64,000 nt of DNA from Streptococcus equinus (GCF_900104225.1 NZ_FNJK01000005.1:1-64000); one strand, 5' to 3'; positions 47,129-57,989 are shown, counted from the stretch's first letter. Numbers and translations: made by a program. The notes: generated from the letters alone by a model not told the origin.

Positions 47129-48277
47129 ATGACAAAATATATTAAAGCAGATGAATTTTACTATCCTTACCATGTTAAAGGGGCAGGCTACTTGGCTATC
47201 GAAGGAAATGATTTCGGTGAATGGCAAGAAGAAGCACCGCATGGCGCAGAAATTATAGATTATACAGGTTTTAGTGTGGCACCTGGCTTAGTAGACACAC
47301 ACATTCATGGTTTTGCTGGTGTTGATGTCATGGATAATAATCAAGAAGCTTTCGAAACGATGAGTAAAGCACTTTTAGGAGCTGGGGTGACAAGCTTCTT
47401 ACCAACTGCCCTGACAGCATCTTTTGAAACACTTGATGATATTTGTCGTACGGCAGCTGATTTTGCAGGTCAAGAAAGTGGTGCTCGTATTCAAGGCTTG
47501 TTCTTTGAGGGACCATATTTCACAGAAAAATATAAAGGGGCTCAAAATCCATCTTACATGCGAAATCCATCTATAGCTGAACTAGACCAATGGCTTGAAA
47601 GCTCAAAAGGACTATTGAAAAAGATAGCTTTAGCACCTGAACGTGATGAGGTAGAAGACTTTATCAATTATGCAAATAGTAAGGATGTTATCGTTGCTCT
47701 TGGGCATTCAGATGCGACTTATGAACAAGCAGCGCAAGCTGTTGAAGCAGGTGCTTCTGTCTGGGTTCATGCTTATAATGGCATGCGTGGACTTAATCAT
47801 CGTGAACCAGGTATGGTTGGTGCAGTTTACGAAATGCCAAATACTTATGCTGAATTAATTTGTGATGGTCATCATGTGCATCCATCAGCTTGTGATATTT
47901 TAATGCATCAAAAAGACCACGAACATGTGGTTTTAATCACTGACTGTATGAGTGCTGGTGGTCTTGAAGATGGCGATTATATGTTGGGTGAATTTCCGGT
48001 TACTGTTGAAAAAGGAACAGCACGCCTAAAATCAAATGGAGCGCTTGCTGGGTCTATCCTTCAACTGAAAGATGCTGTTAAAAATGTTGTGAATTGGGGA
48101 ATTGCTTCAAAAGCACAAGCTATTGGCATGGCGAGTCTTGCAGCAGCTATTTCGGTTGGCATTGACGATAAATGTGGTCAGATTAAAAAAGGACACAAAG
48201 CTGATTTTATCATTTTGGATAAAGATCTTGACCTTCGAGCAACTTACCTAGGTGGACAAAAAGTCTGGAATGCGTAG
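47129..48277 (+). CDS. nagA: N-acetylglucosamine-6-phosphate deacetylase
   Basis: 382 residues. Metal-site motifs VDTHIHGF (about 55-62) and the HSDATYEQA, HAYNGM and TDCMSAGG segments are intact. Converts GlcNAc-6-P to glucosamine-6-P. Start at ATG 47129 behind GGAGGCG; another in-frame ATG (47114) coincides with the expected transcription start. Confidence 0.95.
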   Translation: MTKYIKADEFYYPYHVKGAGYLAIEGNDFGEWQEEAPHGAEIIDYTGFSVAPGLVDTHIHGFAGVDVMDNNQEAFETMSKALLGAGVTSFLPTALTASFETLDDICRTAADFAGQESGARIQGLFFEGPYFTEKYKGAQNPSYMRNPSIAELDQWLESSKGLLKKIALAPERDEVEDFINYANSKDVIVALGHSDATYEQAAQAVEAGASVWVHAYNGMRGLNHREPGMVGAVYEMPNTYAELICDGHHVHPSACDILMHQKDHEHVVLITDCMSAGGLEDGDYMLGEFPVTVEKGTARLKSNGALAGSILQLKDAVKNVVNWGIASKAQAIGMASLAAAISVGIDDKCGQIKKGHKADFIILDKDLDLRATYLGGQKVWNA

Positions 48278-48283
48278 AAATGG

Positions 48284-48312
48284 AAGCCTGAGACGAAAGT
48301 CTTAGGCTTTTT
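48284..48312 (+). terminator. Terminator of nagA
   Basis: AAGCCTGAGAC-GAAA-GTCTTAGGCTT then T5. Confidence 0.93.
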
Positions 48313-48383
48313 GTAAAATCTGAAAAATAATTTATTTTGTGTTATAATACTCAAAAATATCGGTTAAATTTTGGGAGAGATTT

Positions 48384-49931
48384 ATGAAGATTAAGATGAG
48401 CGAGGTCATAGAGCAGCGTGATAGCCTCAAAAGCTCAATTAGTAAGACCAAGAGTCAACTTTCAAGCGCGAAAAAGAAACTCAAGAAAGCCAGCAACTCA
48501 GATGCTTTAAAAGGTGATGTCAAAGATGCTATTGATAACAAAATCAATAACTATCAAGTTGCATTTGTTGACGAATTATGTGAACAGTTTGGATGTTATT
48601 GCACAAGGCTATGACAACCTCATCAGCACTTTTAAGAGTGTTGTCAGCGAAAACAGTGACAGTGCCATTATCGACACAGATGTTCTTCAACAAATGGTGG
48701 ATAAGTTTGATTCACCGCTAGAGCAATTGAAGACAAGCTCAGATGCCATTAACAAGGCAGTTGACGATGTCGCTGACATTGTCACACTAACTAAGGTCAC
48801 AACGGATGATGCCATTTCAGAATATAGAGGTGCCAAGAAAGTCCTTACCAATACCATCAAGGATATGGGGATTTTTAATAACACTGTCTTTACAAGCGAA
48901 GCTACTGATATTTTAGATGAGCAGAACACTTAAATCAGTAGTTTGTCAGACCTAGGCAGCAGCTCATATACAAGCAAGAAAGCTAAGGATTTTTACAAGA
49001 AAACAGACTTCAAAATGGAAGTTAAAGAAGCTAATCTGGTCATCAATGATAAGAATAGAAAAGCTAGACTTAAGAGTGATTTAGCCAAAGAACTTCAAGT
49101 TTCAAAATATAGTGGCTATATGAACTTATCAGGTGCAAGGGCACTTGAGGCAACAATGCCACTTATGCTGACTTTGAGAAAGAGTGCTAAGGTTAACAAA
49201 ATGCTATCTAAACCAGGTGGTCCAAGTGAGAAAGATTTAGAAAACATCGGTGTAGGAATCAAGGAAGATAAAGAAATTCTCTTATATGATAACCTGTATG
49301 GTTATGCCAAATGTACTTTTGAAAGCTCAGCATCAAGCAAAGGAAAGATTGCTTTTACTTTTAATCGTTCAGGTTTGAACAATATTAAGTCGGGAGATAC
49401 TAAGCTGAAAAAGGAGAATTAACCTTACCAGTTTCTGGGTCAGCTATAGAAAATTATCCATCATACGATGTTACTGCAACTTCTAAGGGGATCGCTGGTG
49501 TATCAGGCAGTATCGGAAATGAAAAGTCTAAGACAACATATGGTGTTAAGTATATCAATGGCGCTCTGGCAGCCTACACCAGCAATGAATCAAACTTCAC
49601 CTTACCTCAAGAAAATAGAAACGGAGTCCCTAACCTAAAAGAAAAAGTCACTTTTGAACAAGGACAATACCTAAGAGATGGTGGGGGAAAAACGAGAGGC
49701 CCAGAGTGGTCGGATATAAAAACTTCTTTTTCTAATGCTGCAGATACAGCAGTAAAAACTGCAAAAAGTACAGGAGACTTCGTTTGGAATCATCCAGGTG
49801 AAGTTATAACTGGTGCTTTTATGATAGCTGGTGCAATTGTAGCAGCGATTTATTTGAGTCCATATGTTGCAATTGGTGAGGTTGTAGCAGCTGGAGTAGC
49901 TGCAATAGCGGCTAAAGATAGTATAGATTAG
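48384..49931 (+). pseudogene. LXG-domain type VII secretion effector, decayed
   Basis: Three successive frames together encode one LXG protein of about 515 residues. The N-terminus (MKIKMSEVIEQRD..., with the LKG of the LXG motif near residue 54) breaks at a T run (48564-48566; one T too many). The next frame continues with LLTNYVNSLDVIAQGYDNL to a TAA at 48931 in place of a sense codon, reads on in the same frame to 49407, and shifts again in an A run (49408-49412; one A missing). The last frame gives LTLPVSGSAIENYPSYDV... and ends at 49931 with a Gly/Ala/Val hydrophobic tail (GAFMIAGAIVAAIYL...). That tail resembles the glycine-zipper toxins of the TelE kind. A ribosome site GGGAGAG precedes the ATG. 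The helper genes that usually precede LXG effectors are absent. Confidence 0.82.
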
Positions 49932-49943
49932 GAGATTGATTTA

Positions 49944-50741
49944 GTGAACAAGTGTGGAGTTTTGGTCTGTAGATTAGCTAACTTATCTGTTAAAAAAATT
50001 TTTCGACTTTATCAACTATTCCGATATTTAGTAGGGATTATTATTGGGGTTATAATCTTTCTTTATGTCAGAACTACAATTAGTACTGGCTACTCTAGTT
50101 ATACGTTGGTGTTGACGATAATTTTATGGTTTTTCGTTGGAGTTACAATTGGAAATCGCAGATTATTTTCTAATGTTTTAGATTATATACTATTAGAAAA
50201 TGTTGATTTTGAAAAGTATAATTCTTATCATGCCTATGCTAGCAATAAGATTTCCGGGAAAAATAGTTTTATGATGGATTTTTCAAGTGGAATTAAAGAG
50301 TTTTTGAAAGGAAATTTTGATGAAGCATTACCATACTTTGAAAAATGCAATGTAAATCAGCTAAGCTTTTTAGATAAAAAGAGAGTATTAAGAGTCAAAA
50401 ATTTTTTTGAAAAATTACTATTTCTTCATCAAGGAAGGAAATTAGAGGACTTTCCAAAAATTAAGCAGGAAAAGCAATCTATGAAAAATAATGAATATAC
50501 TATTTTTTTATTTGAAGTTGAGAAAGTATTAAATGGGAAAACAACAAATTATTTTGGAGAAAAAAATTCACCAAGTCATTTAATTTTAATAATGAAATTA
50601 TATTACCAAGCGCTTAGTTTTTTTAATGCTAACGATAAGTCTGCTGCTAAAGAAAAATTTCAACAAATTGCCAATGAAAATCCGGAGCTTTTCTACGTTC
50701 GTGAGGCTAAGAAATATTTGGAGGAATTAGATAATGAATAG
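49944..50741 (+). CDS. Two-TM protein with TPR-like C-terminus; candidate immunity protein
   Basis: 265 residues from GTG 49944, with AGGAGA upstream and only 12 bp after the toxin remnant. Two TM helices at about 28-43 and 53-70, then a soluble helical part with TPR-like repeats (FLKGNFDEALPYFEKCN, about 113-129; ALSFFNANDKSAAKEKFQQIANENPEL, about 228-254). Its place directly after the effector is where immunity genes sit. The frame is intact although the toxin is not. Family not recognised. Confidence 0.65.
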   Translation: MNKCGVLVCRLANLSVKKIFRLYQLFRYLVGIIIGVIIFLYVRTTISTGYSSYTLVLTIILWFFVGVTIGNRRLFSNVLDYILLENVDFEKYNSYHAYASNKISGKNSFMMDFSSGIKEFLKGNFDEALPYFEKCNVNQLSFLDKKRVLRVKNFFEKLLFLHQGRKLEDFPKIKQEKQSMKNNEYTIFLFEVEKVLNGKTTNYFGEKNSPSHLILIMKLYYQALSFFNANDKSAAKEKFQQIANENPELFYVREAKKYLEELDNE

Positions 50742-51042
50742 AGAGCATTTACCGATTGGGACTGTCGTTCGTGTGAATGGTGGCTCTCAAAGTCTAATGA
50801 TTAGCACACTTTTTCCTGTCACTGAAAAAGGTGGAAAAAAGGTTATTTTGATTTTGGAGCGGTTCCCCTTCCTTTAGGAGTGGTTAATCAGGATTTAGCT
50901 TTTTTTCAACAAAGAAGATATTGATGAAATTATCTTTTTAGGCTATGTTGATGTGCCATTTCAGCAATTGATCGCTAATTACGATGAACTCATTTCAAAT
51001 ATTCAATATCCTAAATTTACAGTTGAAAGTTTTAATGAATAA
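50734..51042 (+). pseudogene. DUF4176-family protein, frameshifted
   Basis: Starts with ATG 50734 overlapping the previous gene (MNREHLPIGTVVRVNGGSQ, a DUF4176 beginning). One shift lies in GGAAAAAAGG (about 50834-50842), another in the T7 run (50900-50906). Restored, it reads ...YFDFGAVPLPLG... and FFNKEDIDEIIFLGYVDV..., matching the family and the intact copy at 51.8 kb. DUF4176 genes travel with LXG toxins. The repair is inferred from reading frames. Confidence 0.75.
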
Positions 51043-51070
51043 CTAAAAAAGTGCGAAAGCACTTTTTTAG
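51043..51070. terminator. Terminator within the type VII island
   Basis: CTAAAAAAGTGC-GAAA-GCACTTTTTTAG perfect palindrome. Confidence 0.9.
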
Positions 51071-51116
51071 TTATAGGAATAATGTAAAATTCAGTTAACG
51101 ACAGGGAGAGTGGTTA

Positions 51117-51764
51117 ATGCAAACGAAGTATAAAATCGAAACAATTCGACGTATCAATCTACGATACTATTTAATTAAAATTGATAATCGATATTATCTT
51201 ATTGATTATGTTAATCCTAAAAAAATACAAAGTTATTTTTTACCATTTTCTCAAAGAATGGTTTGGAAAATTTATGATGTTACATCGAAAAGGAATCAAT
51301 ATGGGAAAGAAAATATTTCACTATTAACCAAGATCAGGCAAGGTGTACTTTGGATTTTTCTCTTACTCATTGTACATATGATGACATTCCCTAAAAATGT
51401 AAATCTTTGGCATCTTACTCAGAATTCTTTCGTAGAAAAAAATTGGTTAATGATAATTTTGGGAGTTGTGATTAGTGCTTTGACTATTGGAATAATTTTT
51501 TACATTACTCCTAATTTGGTTGGTGATTTATCAAATAAAACGAGTTATCACTTGACGCAAGTAAGTAGTGGAAAAGAATATAGTTTTGGGGGTAGATTGA
51601 TTATTGTCTTAATTTTGTCTGTTATTTTTTTGTTTTTTGGTATTTTAAGTAGTAGTTTTATAGGTGTTATTTTATTTTCGTTCATGTGTAATATTAGCTT
51701 GTGGTTCAATAATTTTTTTAATATACCATTTACGTCTAAAGTGGGTAAATACAAGATTATGTAG
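51117..51764 (+). CDS. DUF443-like multi-TM protein; probable immunity protein
   Basis: 215 residues: a short soluble N-terminus with repeated RYYLI and YFLPF motifs (about 16-44), then four strongly hydrophobic segments (about 77-92, 109-131, 159-179, 183-200). Layout and the NLRYYLIKID...YYLIDY...SYFLPF opening resemble DUF443, the tandem five-TM family that in staphylococci protects against a membrane-depolarising type VII toxin. GGGAGAGTGG precedes the ATG. A/T content is higher than in the core genes around. Confidence 0.6.
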   Translation: MQTKYKIETIRRINLRYYLIKIDNRYYLIDYVNPKKIQSYFLPFSQRMVWKIYDVTSKRNQYGKENISLLTKIRQGVLWIFLLLIVHMMTFPKNVNLWHLTQNSFVEKNWLMIILGVVISALTIGIIFYITPNLVGDLSNKTSYHLTQVSSGKEYSFGGRLIIVLILSVIFLFFGILSSSFIGVILFSFMCNISLWFNNFFNIPFTSKVGKYKIM

Positions 51765-51809
51765 TTCAGTGCTATGAGTGGTTTCATGAATGAGTATAGG
51801 AGGTAGAAT

Positions 51810-52103
51810 ATGTTATTGCCAGTAGGTAGTGTGGTTTATCTTGAAAATGGTGATCAAAAAATTATCATTTTAAATCGAGGAGTTATTGTCAATCAAAATA
51901 ATCAAGAAGTAATTTTTGATTATACGGGGGCTATTTATCCAGAAGGACTTAATCCCAAGCAAGTTTATTATTTTAATCAAGAAGATATTGATCAAGTTGT
52001 TTTTCAAGGTTATGTCGATGACGATGAGAGAAGATTTACTGATTTGTATAAAAAGTGGATTGCTACTACTAATCTTAAAAAGGGTTATACTCAAAATAAT
52101 TAA
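51810..52103 (+). CDS. DUF4176-family protein
   Basis: 97 residues: LLPVGSVVYLENGDQKIIILNRG, DYTGAIYPEG and FNQEDIDQVVFQGYVDDDE are family hallmarks. Intact paralogue of the broken copy at 50.7 kb. Ribosome site GGAGG. The family is found in type VII secretion loci; its function is unknown. Confidence 0.82.
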   Translation: MLLPVGSVVYLENGDQKIIILNRGVIVNQNNQEVIFDYTGAIYPEGLNPKQVYYFNQEDIDQVVFQGYVDDDERRFTDLYKKWIATTNLKKGYTQNN

Positions 52104-52176
52104 GAGTAATGAAATAGTATATTATTGAATTTAATTTGTTTCTGCTTTTCACCTAGACACTCAAATGCATTTGTGC

Positions 52177-52449
52177 TAAAATAGCTGATAAAGAGAGAAA
52201 GCCTCATGGTGTTTCTTAGCGAGTCCGAGGTGGTGGAAGTCGGATGAAACTGAAGTGAGTCGCTGGCGCTTTCGCTTAGCAATGCTAAGTTAAAATCAGA
52301 TAAATGAAGTAATAAAATAGGGTGGAACCGCGTTTTAACGCCCCTTATGAGGTATCATATGGGTGTTTTGGCGGTTCTTTTATTATGGAAAAATGCTTAT
52401 TCACCGTAGGTGCTTCGCAAATTAAGTTACTAAAACAAGGAGTAGATGT
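52177..52449 (+). promoter_or_regulatory. T-box riboswitch of glyQS
   Basis: Extended -10 TGC-TAAAAT (52174-52182), then a long stem-rich leader with AGGGTGGAACCGCG (52319-52332), the T-box signature, and a competing stem AACGCC / GGCGGTT (52336-52376) followed by T-rich sequence. Uncharged tRNA-Gly would switch on the operon. The specifier codon was not fixed. Confidence 0.92.
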
Positions 52450-53367
52450 ATGTCTAAAAAATTGACTTTTCAAGAGATTATTTTGACTTTGCAACAATTT
52501 TGGAATGACCAAGGTTGTATGTTAATGCAAGCTTATGACAACGAAAAAGGTGCTGGTACAATGAGTCCTTACACATTCCTTCGTGCTATTGGTCCAGAAC
52601 CATGGAATGCGGCTTATGTAGAACCATCACGTCGTCCAGCTGATGGTCGTTACGGTGAAAACCCTAACCGTCTTTACCAACACCACCAATTCCAAGTGGT
52701 TATGAAACCATCTCCATCAAACATTCAAGAACTTTACCTTGAATCATTGGAACGTTTGGGAATTAATACTTTAGAACACGATATCCGTTTCGTAGAAGAT
52801 AACTGGGAAAACCCATCAACTGGTTCAGCTGGTCTTGGTTGGGAAGTTTGGCTTGATGGTATGGAAATCACTCAATTTACTTACTTCCAACAAGTTGGTG
52901 GTTTGCAAACTGGTCCTGTAACTTCAGAAGTTACTTACGGTCTTGAACGTTTGGCATCATACATCCAAGAAGTGGACTCTGTATACGATATCGAATGGGC
53001 TCCAGGTGTTAAATATGGTGAAATCTTCCTTCAACCAGAATTTGAACACTCAAAATACTCATTTGAAATTTCTAACCAAGATATGCTTCTTGAAAACTTT
53101 GAAAAATTTGAAACAGAAGCAAAACGTTGCTTGGAAGAAAACTTGGTTCACCCAGCATATGACTACGTTTTGAAATGTTCACACACATTTAACTTGCTTG
53201 ATGCGCGTGGTGCTGTTTCTGTAACAGAACGTGCGGGTTACATTGCTCGTATCCGTAACTTGGCTCGTGTCGTTGCTAAAACATTTGTGGCTGAACGTAA
53301 ACGTCTTGGTTACCCATTGCTTGATGAAGCAACACGTGAAAAACTTTTGAAGGAGGATGCTGAATAA
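52450..53367 (+). CDS. glyQ: Glycyl-tRNA synthetase alpha subunit
   Basis: 305 residues; opens with [26 protein letters not shown] and contains [18 protein letters not shown], the class II core of the heterotetrameric bacterial GlyRS. AAGGAG before the ATG. Its last base overlaps glyS. Confidence 0.97.
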   Translation: MSKKLTFQEIILTLQQFWNDQGCMLMQAYDNEKGAGTMSPYTFLRAIGPEPWNAAYVEPSRRPADGRYGENPNRLYQHHQFQVVMKPSPSNIQELYLESLERLGINTLEHDIRFVEDNWENPSTGSAGLGWEVWLDGMEITQFTYFQQVGGLQTGPVTSEVTYGLERLASYIQEVDSVYDIEWAPGVKYGEIFLQPEFEHSKYSFEISNQDMLLENFEKFETEAKRCLEENLVHPAYDYVLKCSHTFNLLDARGAVSVTERAGYIARIRNLARVVAKTFVAERKRLGYPLLDEATREKLLKEDAE

Positions 53368-55406
53368 TGGCTAAAAATTTACTTGTAGAACTTGGTTTAG
53401 AAGAATTACCAGCTTACGTGGTTACTCCAAGTGAAAAACAACTTGGCGACCGCATGGCAGCATTTTTGAAAGAAAAACGTTTGGCATTTGAAAGCATTCA
53501 AACTTTCTCAACTCCACGTCGTTTGGCTGTACGTGTGATTGGTCTTGCTGATGCGCAAACTGATTTGACAGAAGACTTTAAAGGTCCTTCTAAGAAAATC
53601 GCCTTGGACGCTGATGGCAACTTTACAAAAGCTGCACAAGGTTTTGTTCGTGGTAAAGGTTTGACAACTGATGACATTGAATTCCGTGAAGTTAAAGGCG
53701 AAGAATATGTCTATGTTACAAAACACGAGGCAGGAAAAGCTGCTAAAGAAGTACTTGTTGACATTCCAGAAATCTTATCAGCAATGACTTTCCCAGTAAA
53801 CATGCATTGGGCAAACAACACATTTGAATACATCCGTCCAGTTCACACATTGACTGTACTTCTTGATGACGAAGCTCTTGACCTTGACTTCTTGGATATC
53901 CACTCAGGTCGTGTTAGCCGTGGACACCGTTTCCTTGGTCATGAAACAGAAATCGCTAACGCTGATTCATATGAAGAAGATTTGCGTAAAGTCTTTGTTA
54001 TCGCTGACGCTAAAGAACGTCAAGACATGATTGTTAACCAAATCAAAGACATTGAAAAAGCACAAAATGTTCAAGTCGAAATCGATGATGAATTACTTAA
54101 CGAAGTTCTTAACTTGGTTGAATACCCAACTGCCTTTATGGGAAGCTTCGATACTAAATATCTTGAAGTTCCAGAAGAAGTTCTTGTGACATCAATGAAA
54201 AACCACCAACGTTACTTTGTTGTCCGTGATCAAGATGGTAAATTGATGCCAAACTTCATTTCAGTTCGTAACGGTAACGCTGAACATATCGAAAATGTTA
54301 TCAAAGGTAACGAAAAAGTGCTTGTGGCTCGTTTGGAAGATGGTGAATTCTTCTGGCGTGAAGACCAAAAACTTAAAATCGCTGACCTTGTTGCAAAACT
54401 TGATAACGTTACATTCCACGAAAAAATCGGTTCACTTTCTGAACACATGAACCGTAGCAAAGTCATTGCTGCTTACCTTGCTGAAAAAGCTGGTGCTTCT
54501 GCAGAAGAAAGCAAAGCACTTGCACGCGCTGCTGAAATCTACAAATTCGACCTATTAACAGGTATGGTTGGTGAATTTGACGAATTGCAAGGTATCATGG
54601 GTGAAAAATATGCCCTTCTTGCTGGTGAAGATGCAGCAGTAGCGACAGCTATTCGTGAACACTACCTTCCAAATTCTGCTGAAGGTGAACTTCCAGAAAC
54701 TAAAGTTGGTGCTCTCTTGGCACTTGCTGATAAATTGGATACTATCTTGTCATTCTTCTCAGTTGGTTTGATTCCATCTGGTTCAAACGACCCATATGCT
54801 CTTCGTCGTGCAACAGCTGGTGTTGTTCGTATCATGGATGCCTTTGGTTTGAAAATTCCAATGGATGAATTGATTGACAATCTTTATGCATTGTCATTTG
54901 ATAGCTTGACTTACGAACACAAAGCAGAAGTTATGGACTTCATCCGTGCGCGTGTTGAAAAAATGATGAACAAATCAGTTTCTAAAGACATCAAAGAAGC
55001 TGTCCTTGCTGGTTCAAACTTTGTTGTTGCTGAAATGCTTGAAGCAGCTGATGCTCTTGTTGAAGCAAGCAAAGCAGAAGGTTATAAAGCAGCAGTTGAA
55101 AGTCTTTCACGTGTCTTCAATCTTGCTGAAAAAGCAGCAGCTGATGTGGCTGTAGATGCAAGCTTGTTTGAAAATGATGAAGAAAAAGCATTGGCACAAG
55201 CTGCATCAGAATTGAACTTGTCAGGTAATGCTAGCGATAAATTGGCTCAATTGTTCGCATTGAGCTCAGTTATCGACAAATTCTTTGACAATACTATGGT
55301 AATGGTAGATAATGAAGCTGTTAAAAATAATCGTTTAGCTATCCTTGCTGAATTGACAGCAAAAGCTAGCAGCGTAGCAGCATTTAACAAATTGAATACT
55401 AAATAA
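53367..55406 (+). CDS. glyS: Glycyl-tRNA synthetase beta subunit
   Basis: 679 residues; [16 protein letters not shown]-terminus, central YFVVRD and [18 protein letters not shown] near residue 471, C-terminal anticodon-binding region. GGAGG lies inside the end of glyQ. Needed with GlyQ to charge tRNA-Gly. Confidence 0.97.
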   Translation: MAKNLLVELGLEELPAYVVTPSEKQLGDRMAAFLKEKRLAFESIQTFSTPRRLAVRVIGLADAQTDLTEDFKGPSKKIALDADGNFTKAAQGFVRGKGLTTDDIEFREVKGEEYVYVTKHEAGKAAKEVLVDIPEILSAMTFPVNMHWANNTFEYIRPVHTLTVLLDDEALDLDFLDIHSGRVSRGHRFLGHETEIANADSYEEDLRKVFVIADAKERQDMIVNQIKDIEKAQNVQVEIDDELLNEVLNLVEYPTAFMGSFDTKYLEVPEEVLVTSMKNHQRYFVVRDQDGKLMPNFISVRNGNAEHIENVIKGNEKVLVARLEDGEFFWREDQKLKIADLVAKLDNVTFHEKIGSLSEHMNRSKVIAAYLAEKAGASAEESKALARAAEIYKFDLLTGMVGEFDELQGIMGEKYALLAGEDAAVATAIREHYLPNSAEGELPETKVGALLALADKLDTILSFFSVGLIPSGSNDPYALRRATAGVVRIMDAFGLKIPMDELIDNLYALSFDSLTYEHKAEVMDFIRARVEKMMNKSVSKDIKEAVLAGSNFVVAEMLEAADALVEASKAEGYKAAVESLSRVFNLAEKAAADVAVDASLFENDEEKALAQAASELNLSGNASDKLAQLFALSSVIDKFFDNTMVMVDNEAVKNNRLAILAELTAKASSVAAFNKLNTK

Positions 55407-55535
55407 GCTTAAGAAATCTACTCTTTGAGTAGATTTCTGACTTATATCGGACTTCTGAATTTTAGAGGTTTGGGTAAATTATAGAAAGGAATAGCGTACG
55501 AAACTTTTGTTTTGTATGTTAGGTGAGTCTTACTC

Positions 55536-55793
55536 ATGAATGAAAAAAAGATTCAACGTATTAATGAACTTGCGCGTAAGAAAAAAACAGTTGGTTTGAC
55601 TGGTCCTGAAAAAGTTGAACAAGCTAAACTTCGCAAAGAGTATATTGAAGGTTATCGTCGCTCATTAATTCACCACATCGCAGGTATTAAGGTGGTTGAT
55701 GAAGATGGAAATGATGTGACACCAGAAAAACTTCGTCAATTGCAACGTGAACGTGGTTTGCACGGCCGTAGCCTTGATGATCCAAATTCATAA
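55536..55793 (+). CDS. DUF896 family protein (YnzC-like)
   Basis: 85 residues with [34 protein letters not shown], the two-helix UPF0291 core. Function unknown; conserved in Firmicutes. Confidence 0.9.
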   Translation: MNEKKIQRINELARKKKTVGLTGPEKVEQAKLRKEYIEGYRRSLIHHIAGIKVVDEDGNDVTPEKLRQLQRERGLHGRSLDDPNS

Positions 55794-55803
55794 GAATATT
55801 TAC

Positions 55804-55831
55804 AGCTCAGCCATTATGGTTGAGCTTTTTT
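55804..55831 (+). terminator. Terminator after the DUF896 gene
   Basis: AGCTCAGCC-ATTAT-GGTTGAGCT then T run. Confidence 0.9.
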
Positions 55832-55887
55832 AGAAAATGTTTACAAAAATCCAAATAATAATTTAATTTAAAAAGTCAAGTATTTTA

Positions 55888-55911
55888 TGTTATAATAGAA
55901 TCCGAACAATA
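55888..55911 (+). promoter_or_regulatory. tkt promoter with a PurR-box-like sequence
   Basis: Extended -10 TGTTATAAT (55888-55896). AATCCGAACAAT (about 55899-55910) overlaps the start point and differs by one base from the lactococcal PurR box AWWWCCGAACWWT. Confidence 0.45.
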
Positions 55912-55947
55912 ATACTTTAAGTCCTTAAAAACAGAAAGGTTTCACTC

Positions 55948-57933
55948 ATGACATTTGATGCTATTGATCAGTTGGCAGTCAATACTGTCCGTACGCTCTC
56001 AATTGATGCCATTCAGGCAGCTAATTCAGGTCACCCAGGCCTTCCAATGGGAGCTGCACCTATGGCTTATGTTCTTTGGAATCATGTAATGAATGTTAAT
56101 CCGAAGACAAGCCGTTCTTGGTCTAACCGAGATCGTTTTGTATTATCTGCGGGTCACGGTTCTGCTCTTTTATACAGTCTTCTTCACTTATCAGGCTACG
56201 ATGTAAGCATTGATGATTTGAAGAATTTCCGTCAATGGGGTTCAAAAACACCAGGTCACCCAGAAGTAAACCACACTGATGGTGTTGAAGCAACTACTGG
56301 ACCTCTTGGACAAGGGATTGCTAACGCTGTTGGTATGGCAATGGCAGAAGCTCACTTGGCAGCTAAATTTAACAAACCAGGTTTTGATATTGTTGACCAC
56401 TACACATATGCTTTGCATGGTGATGGTTGTTTGATGGAAGGTGTCAGCCAAGAAGCAGCAAGTCTTGCTGGACATCTTAAACTTGGTAAATTGGTCCTTC
56501 TTTACGATTCAAATGACATCTCACTTGATGGTCCAACATCAAAAGCCTTCACAGAAGATATTAAAGGTAAATTTGAAGCTTACGGTTGGCAACATATTTT
56601 AGTTAAAGATGGTAACGACCTTGAAGCTATTGCAAAAGCAATTGAAGAAGCAAAAGCTGAAACTGAAAAACCATCTATCATCGAAGTTAAAACAATCATC
56701 GGTTTCGGTGCTGAAAAACAAGGAACATCTGCAGTCCACGGTGCTCCTCTTGGTGTTGATGGTATTGCCTACGCTAAAAAATCTTACGGTTGGGAATATC
56801 CAGAATTTACAGTACCTGAAGAAGTGGCTAAACGCTTCGAAGTTGGTATCAAATTCCGTGGTGAAGCTGCTCAAAATGCATGGGAAACTAAATTCCGTGA
56901 ATATGAAGCTGCTTATCCAGAATTGGCTGCTGAATACAAAGCAGCATTTGCTAACAAACCAGTTGATGTAAAACTTGAAGACTTCGAACTTGGAACAAGT
57001 CTTGCTAGCCGTTCATCAAGTCAACAAGCTATCCAACAAATTTCAGCACAAGTTCCATCATTCTGGGGTGGTTCAGCTGACCTTTCTGCATCAAATAACA
57101 CAATGGTCAAAGTAGAATCTGACTTCCAACCAGATAACTATCTTGGTCGTAACATTTGGTTTGGTGTACGTGAATTTGCTATGGCAGCAGCAATGAATGG
57201 TATTGCTCTTCATGGTGGTACTCGTGTTTACGGTGGTACATTCTTCGTATTCTCAAACTACCTTCTTCCTGCTGTTCGTATGGCTGCTCTTCAACAATTA
57301 CCAACAGTTTATGTTATGACACACGATTCAATCGCTGTTGGTGAAGATGGTCCAACTCACGAACCAGTTGAACAATTAGCTAGCGTTCGTTCTATGCCTA
57401 ACCTTAACGTTATTCGTCCAGCAGACGGTAACGAAACAAATGCTGCATGGAAACGCGCTCTTGCTGAAACTGATCGTCCAACAATGCTTATCCTAACTCG
57501 TCAAAATCTTCCTGTTCTTGAAGGAACAAAAGAATTGGCAGAAGAAGGATTGAACAAAGGTGCTTACATTATTTCAGAAGCTAAAGGTGATCTTGATGGT
57601 ATCCTTATTGCAACAGGTTCTGAAGTGAAATTAGCACTTGATACGCAAGCTGCTTTGGAAGCTAAAGGTATTCATGTTCGCGTTGTTTCAATGCCAGCTC
57701 AAAACATCTTTGACGAACAAGATGCTGCTTACAAAGAAAGCATCCTTCCATCTAACGTTACAAAACGTTTGGCAATTGAAGCTGGTTCAAGCTTCGGTTG
57801 GGGCAAATACGTTGGTCTTCAAGGTAAAACTCTTACTATCGATACTTGGGGAGCTTCAGCACCAGGTGCTAAAATCTTTGAAGAATATGGCTTCACAGTT
57901 GATAACGCTGTTAACCTTTACGGATCATTGTAA
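55948..57933 (+). CDS. tkt: Transketolase
   Basis: 661 residues. Thiamine-diphosphate site GDGCLMEG...N (about 151-186), substrate His motifs HGSALLYS and GHPE, and the pyrimidine-domain segment [19 protein letters not shown]. Links pentose phosphates to glycolysis. AGAAAGG precedes the ATG. Confidence 0.97.
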   Translation: MTFDAIDQLAVNTVRTLSIDAIQAANSGHPGLPMGAAPMAYVLWNHVMNVNPKTSRSWSNRDRFVLSAGHGSALLYSLLHLSGYDVSIDDLKNFRQWGSKTPGHPEVNHTDGVEATTGPLGQGIANAVGMAMAEAHLAAKFNKPGFDIVDHYTYALHGDGCLMEGVSQEAASLAGHLKLGKLVLLYDSNDISLDGPTSKAFTEDIKGKFEAYGWQHILVKDGNDLEAIAKAIEEAKAETEKPSIIEVKTIIGFGAEKQGTSAVHGAPLGVDGIAYAKKSYGWEYPEFTVPEEVAKRFEVGIKFRGEAAQNAWETKFREYEAAYPELAAEYKAAFANKPVDVKLEDFELGTSLASRSSSQQAIQQISAQVPSFWGGSADLSASNNTMVKVESDFQPDNYLGRNIWFGVREFAMAAAMNGIALHGGTRVYGGTFFVFSNYLLPAVRMAALQQLPTVYVMTHDSIAVGEDGPTHEPVEQLASVRSMPNLNVIRPADGNETNAAWKRALAETDRPTMLILTRQNLPVLEGTKELAEEGLNKGAYIISEAKGDLDGILIATGSEVKLALDTQAALEAKGIHVRVVSMPAQNIFDEQDAAYKESILPSNVTKRLAIEAGSSFGWGKYVGLQGKTLTIDTWGASAPGAKIFEEYGFTVDNAVNLYGSL

Positions 57934-57954
57934 TCTTTGATTATTTATAGATAG

Positions 57955-57981
57955 AAGTCCTTGCTTTAGCAAGGGCTTTTT
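57955..57981 (+). terminator. Terminator of tkt
   Basis: AAGTCCTTGC-TTTA-GCAAGGGCTT then T. Confidence 0.92.
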
Positions 57982-57989
57982 ATAATTAG

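Noticed and set aside
48384..48614. A separate small coiled-coil protein
   Set aside because: Its sequence is the N-terminus of the LXG effector, cut off by a one-base insertion, not an independent gene.
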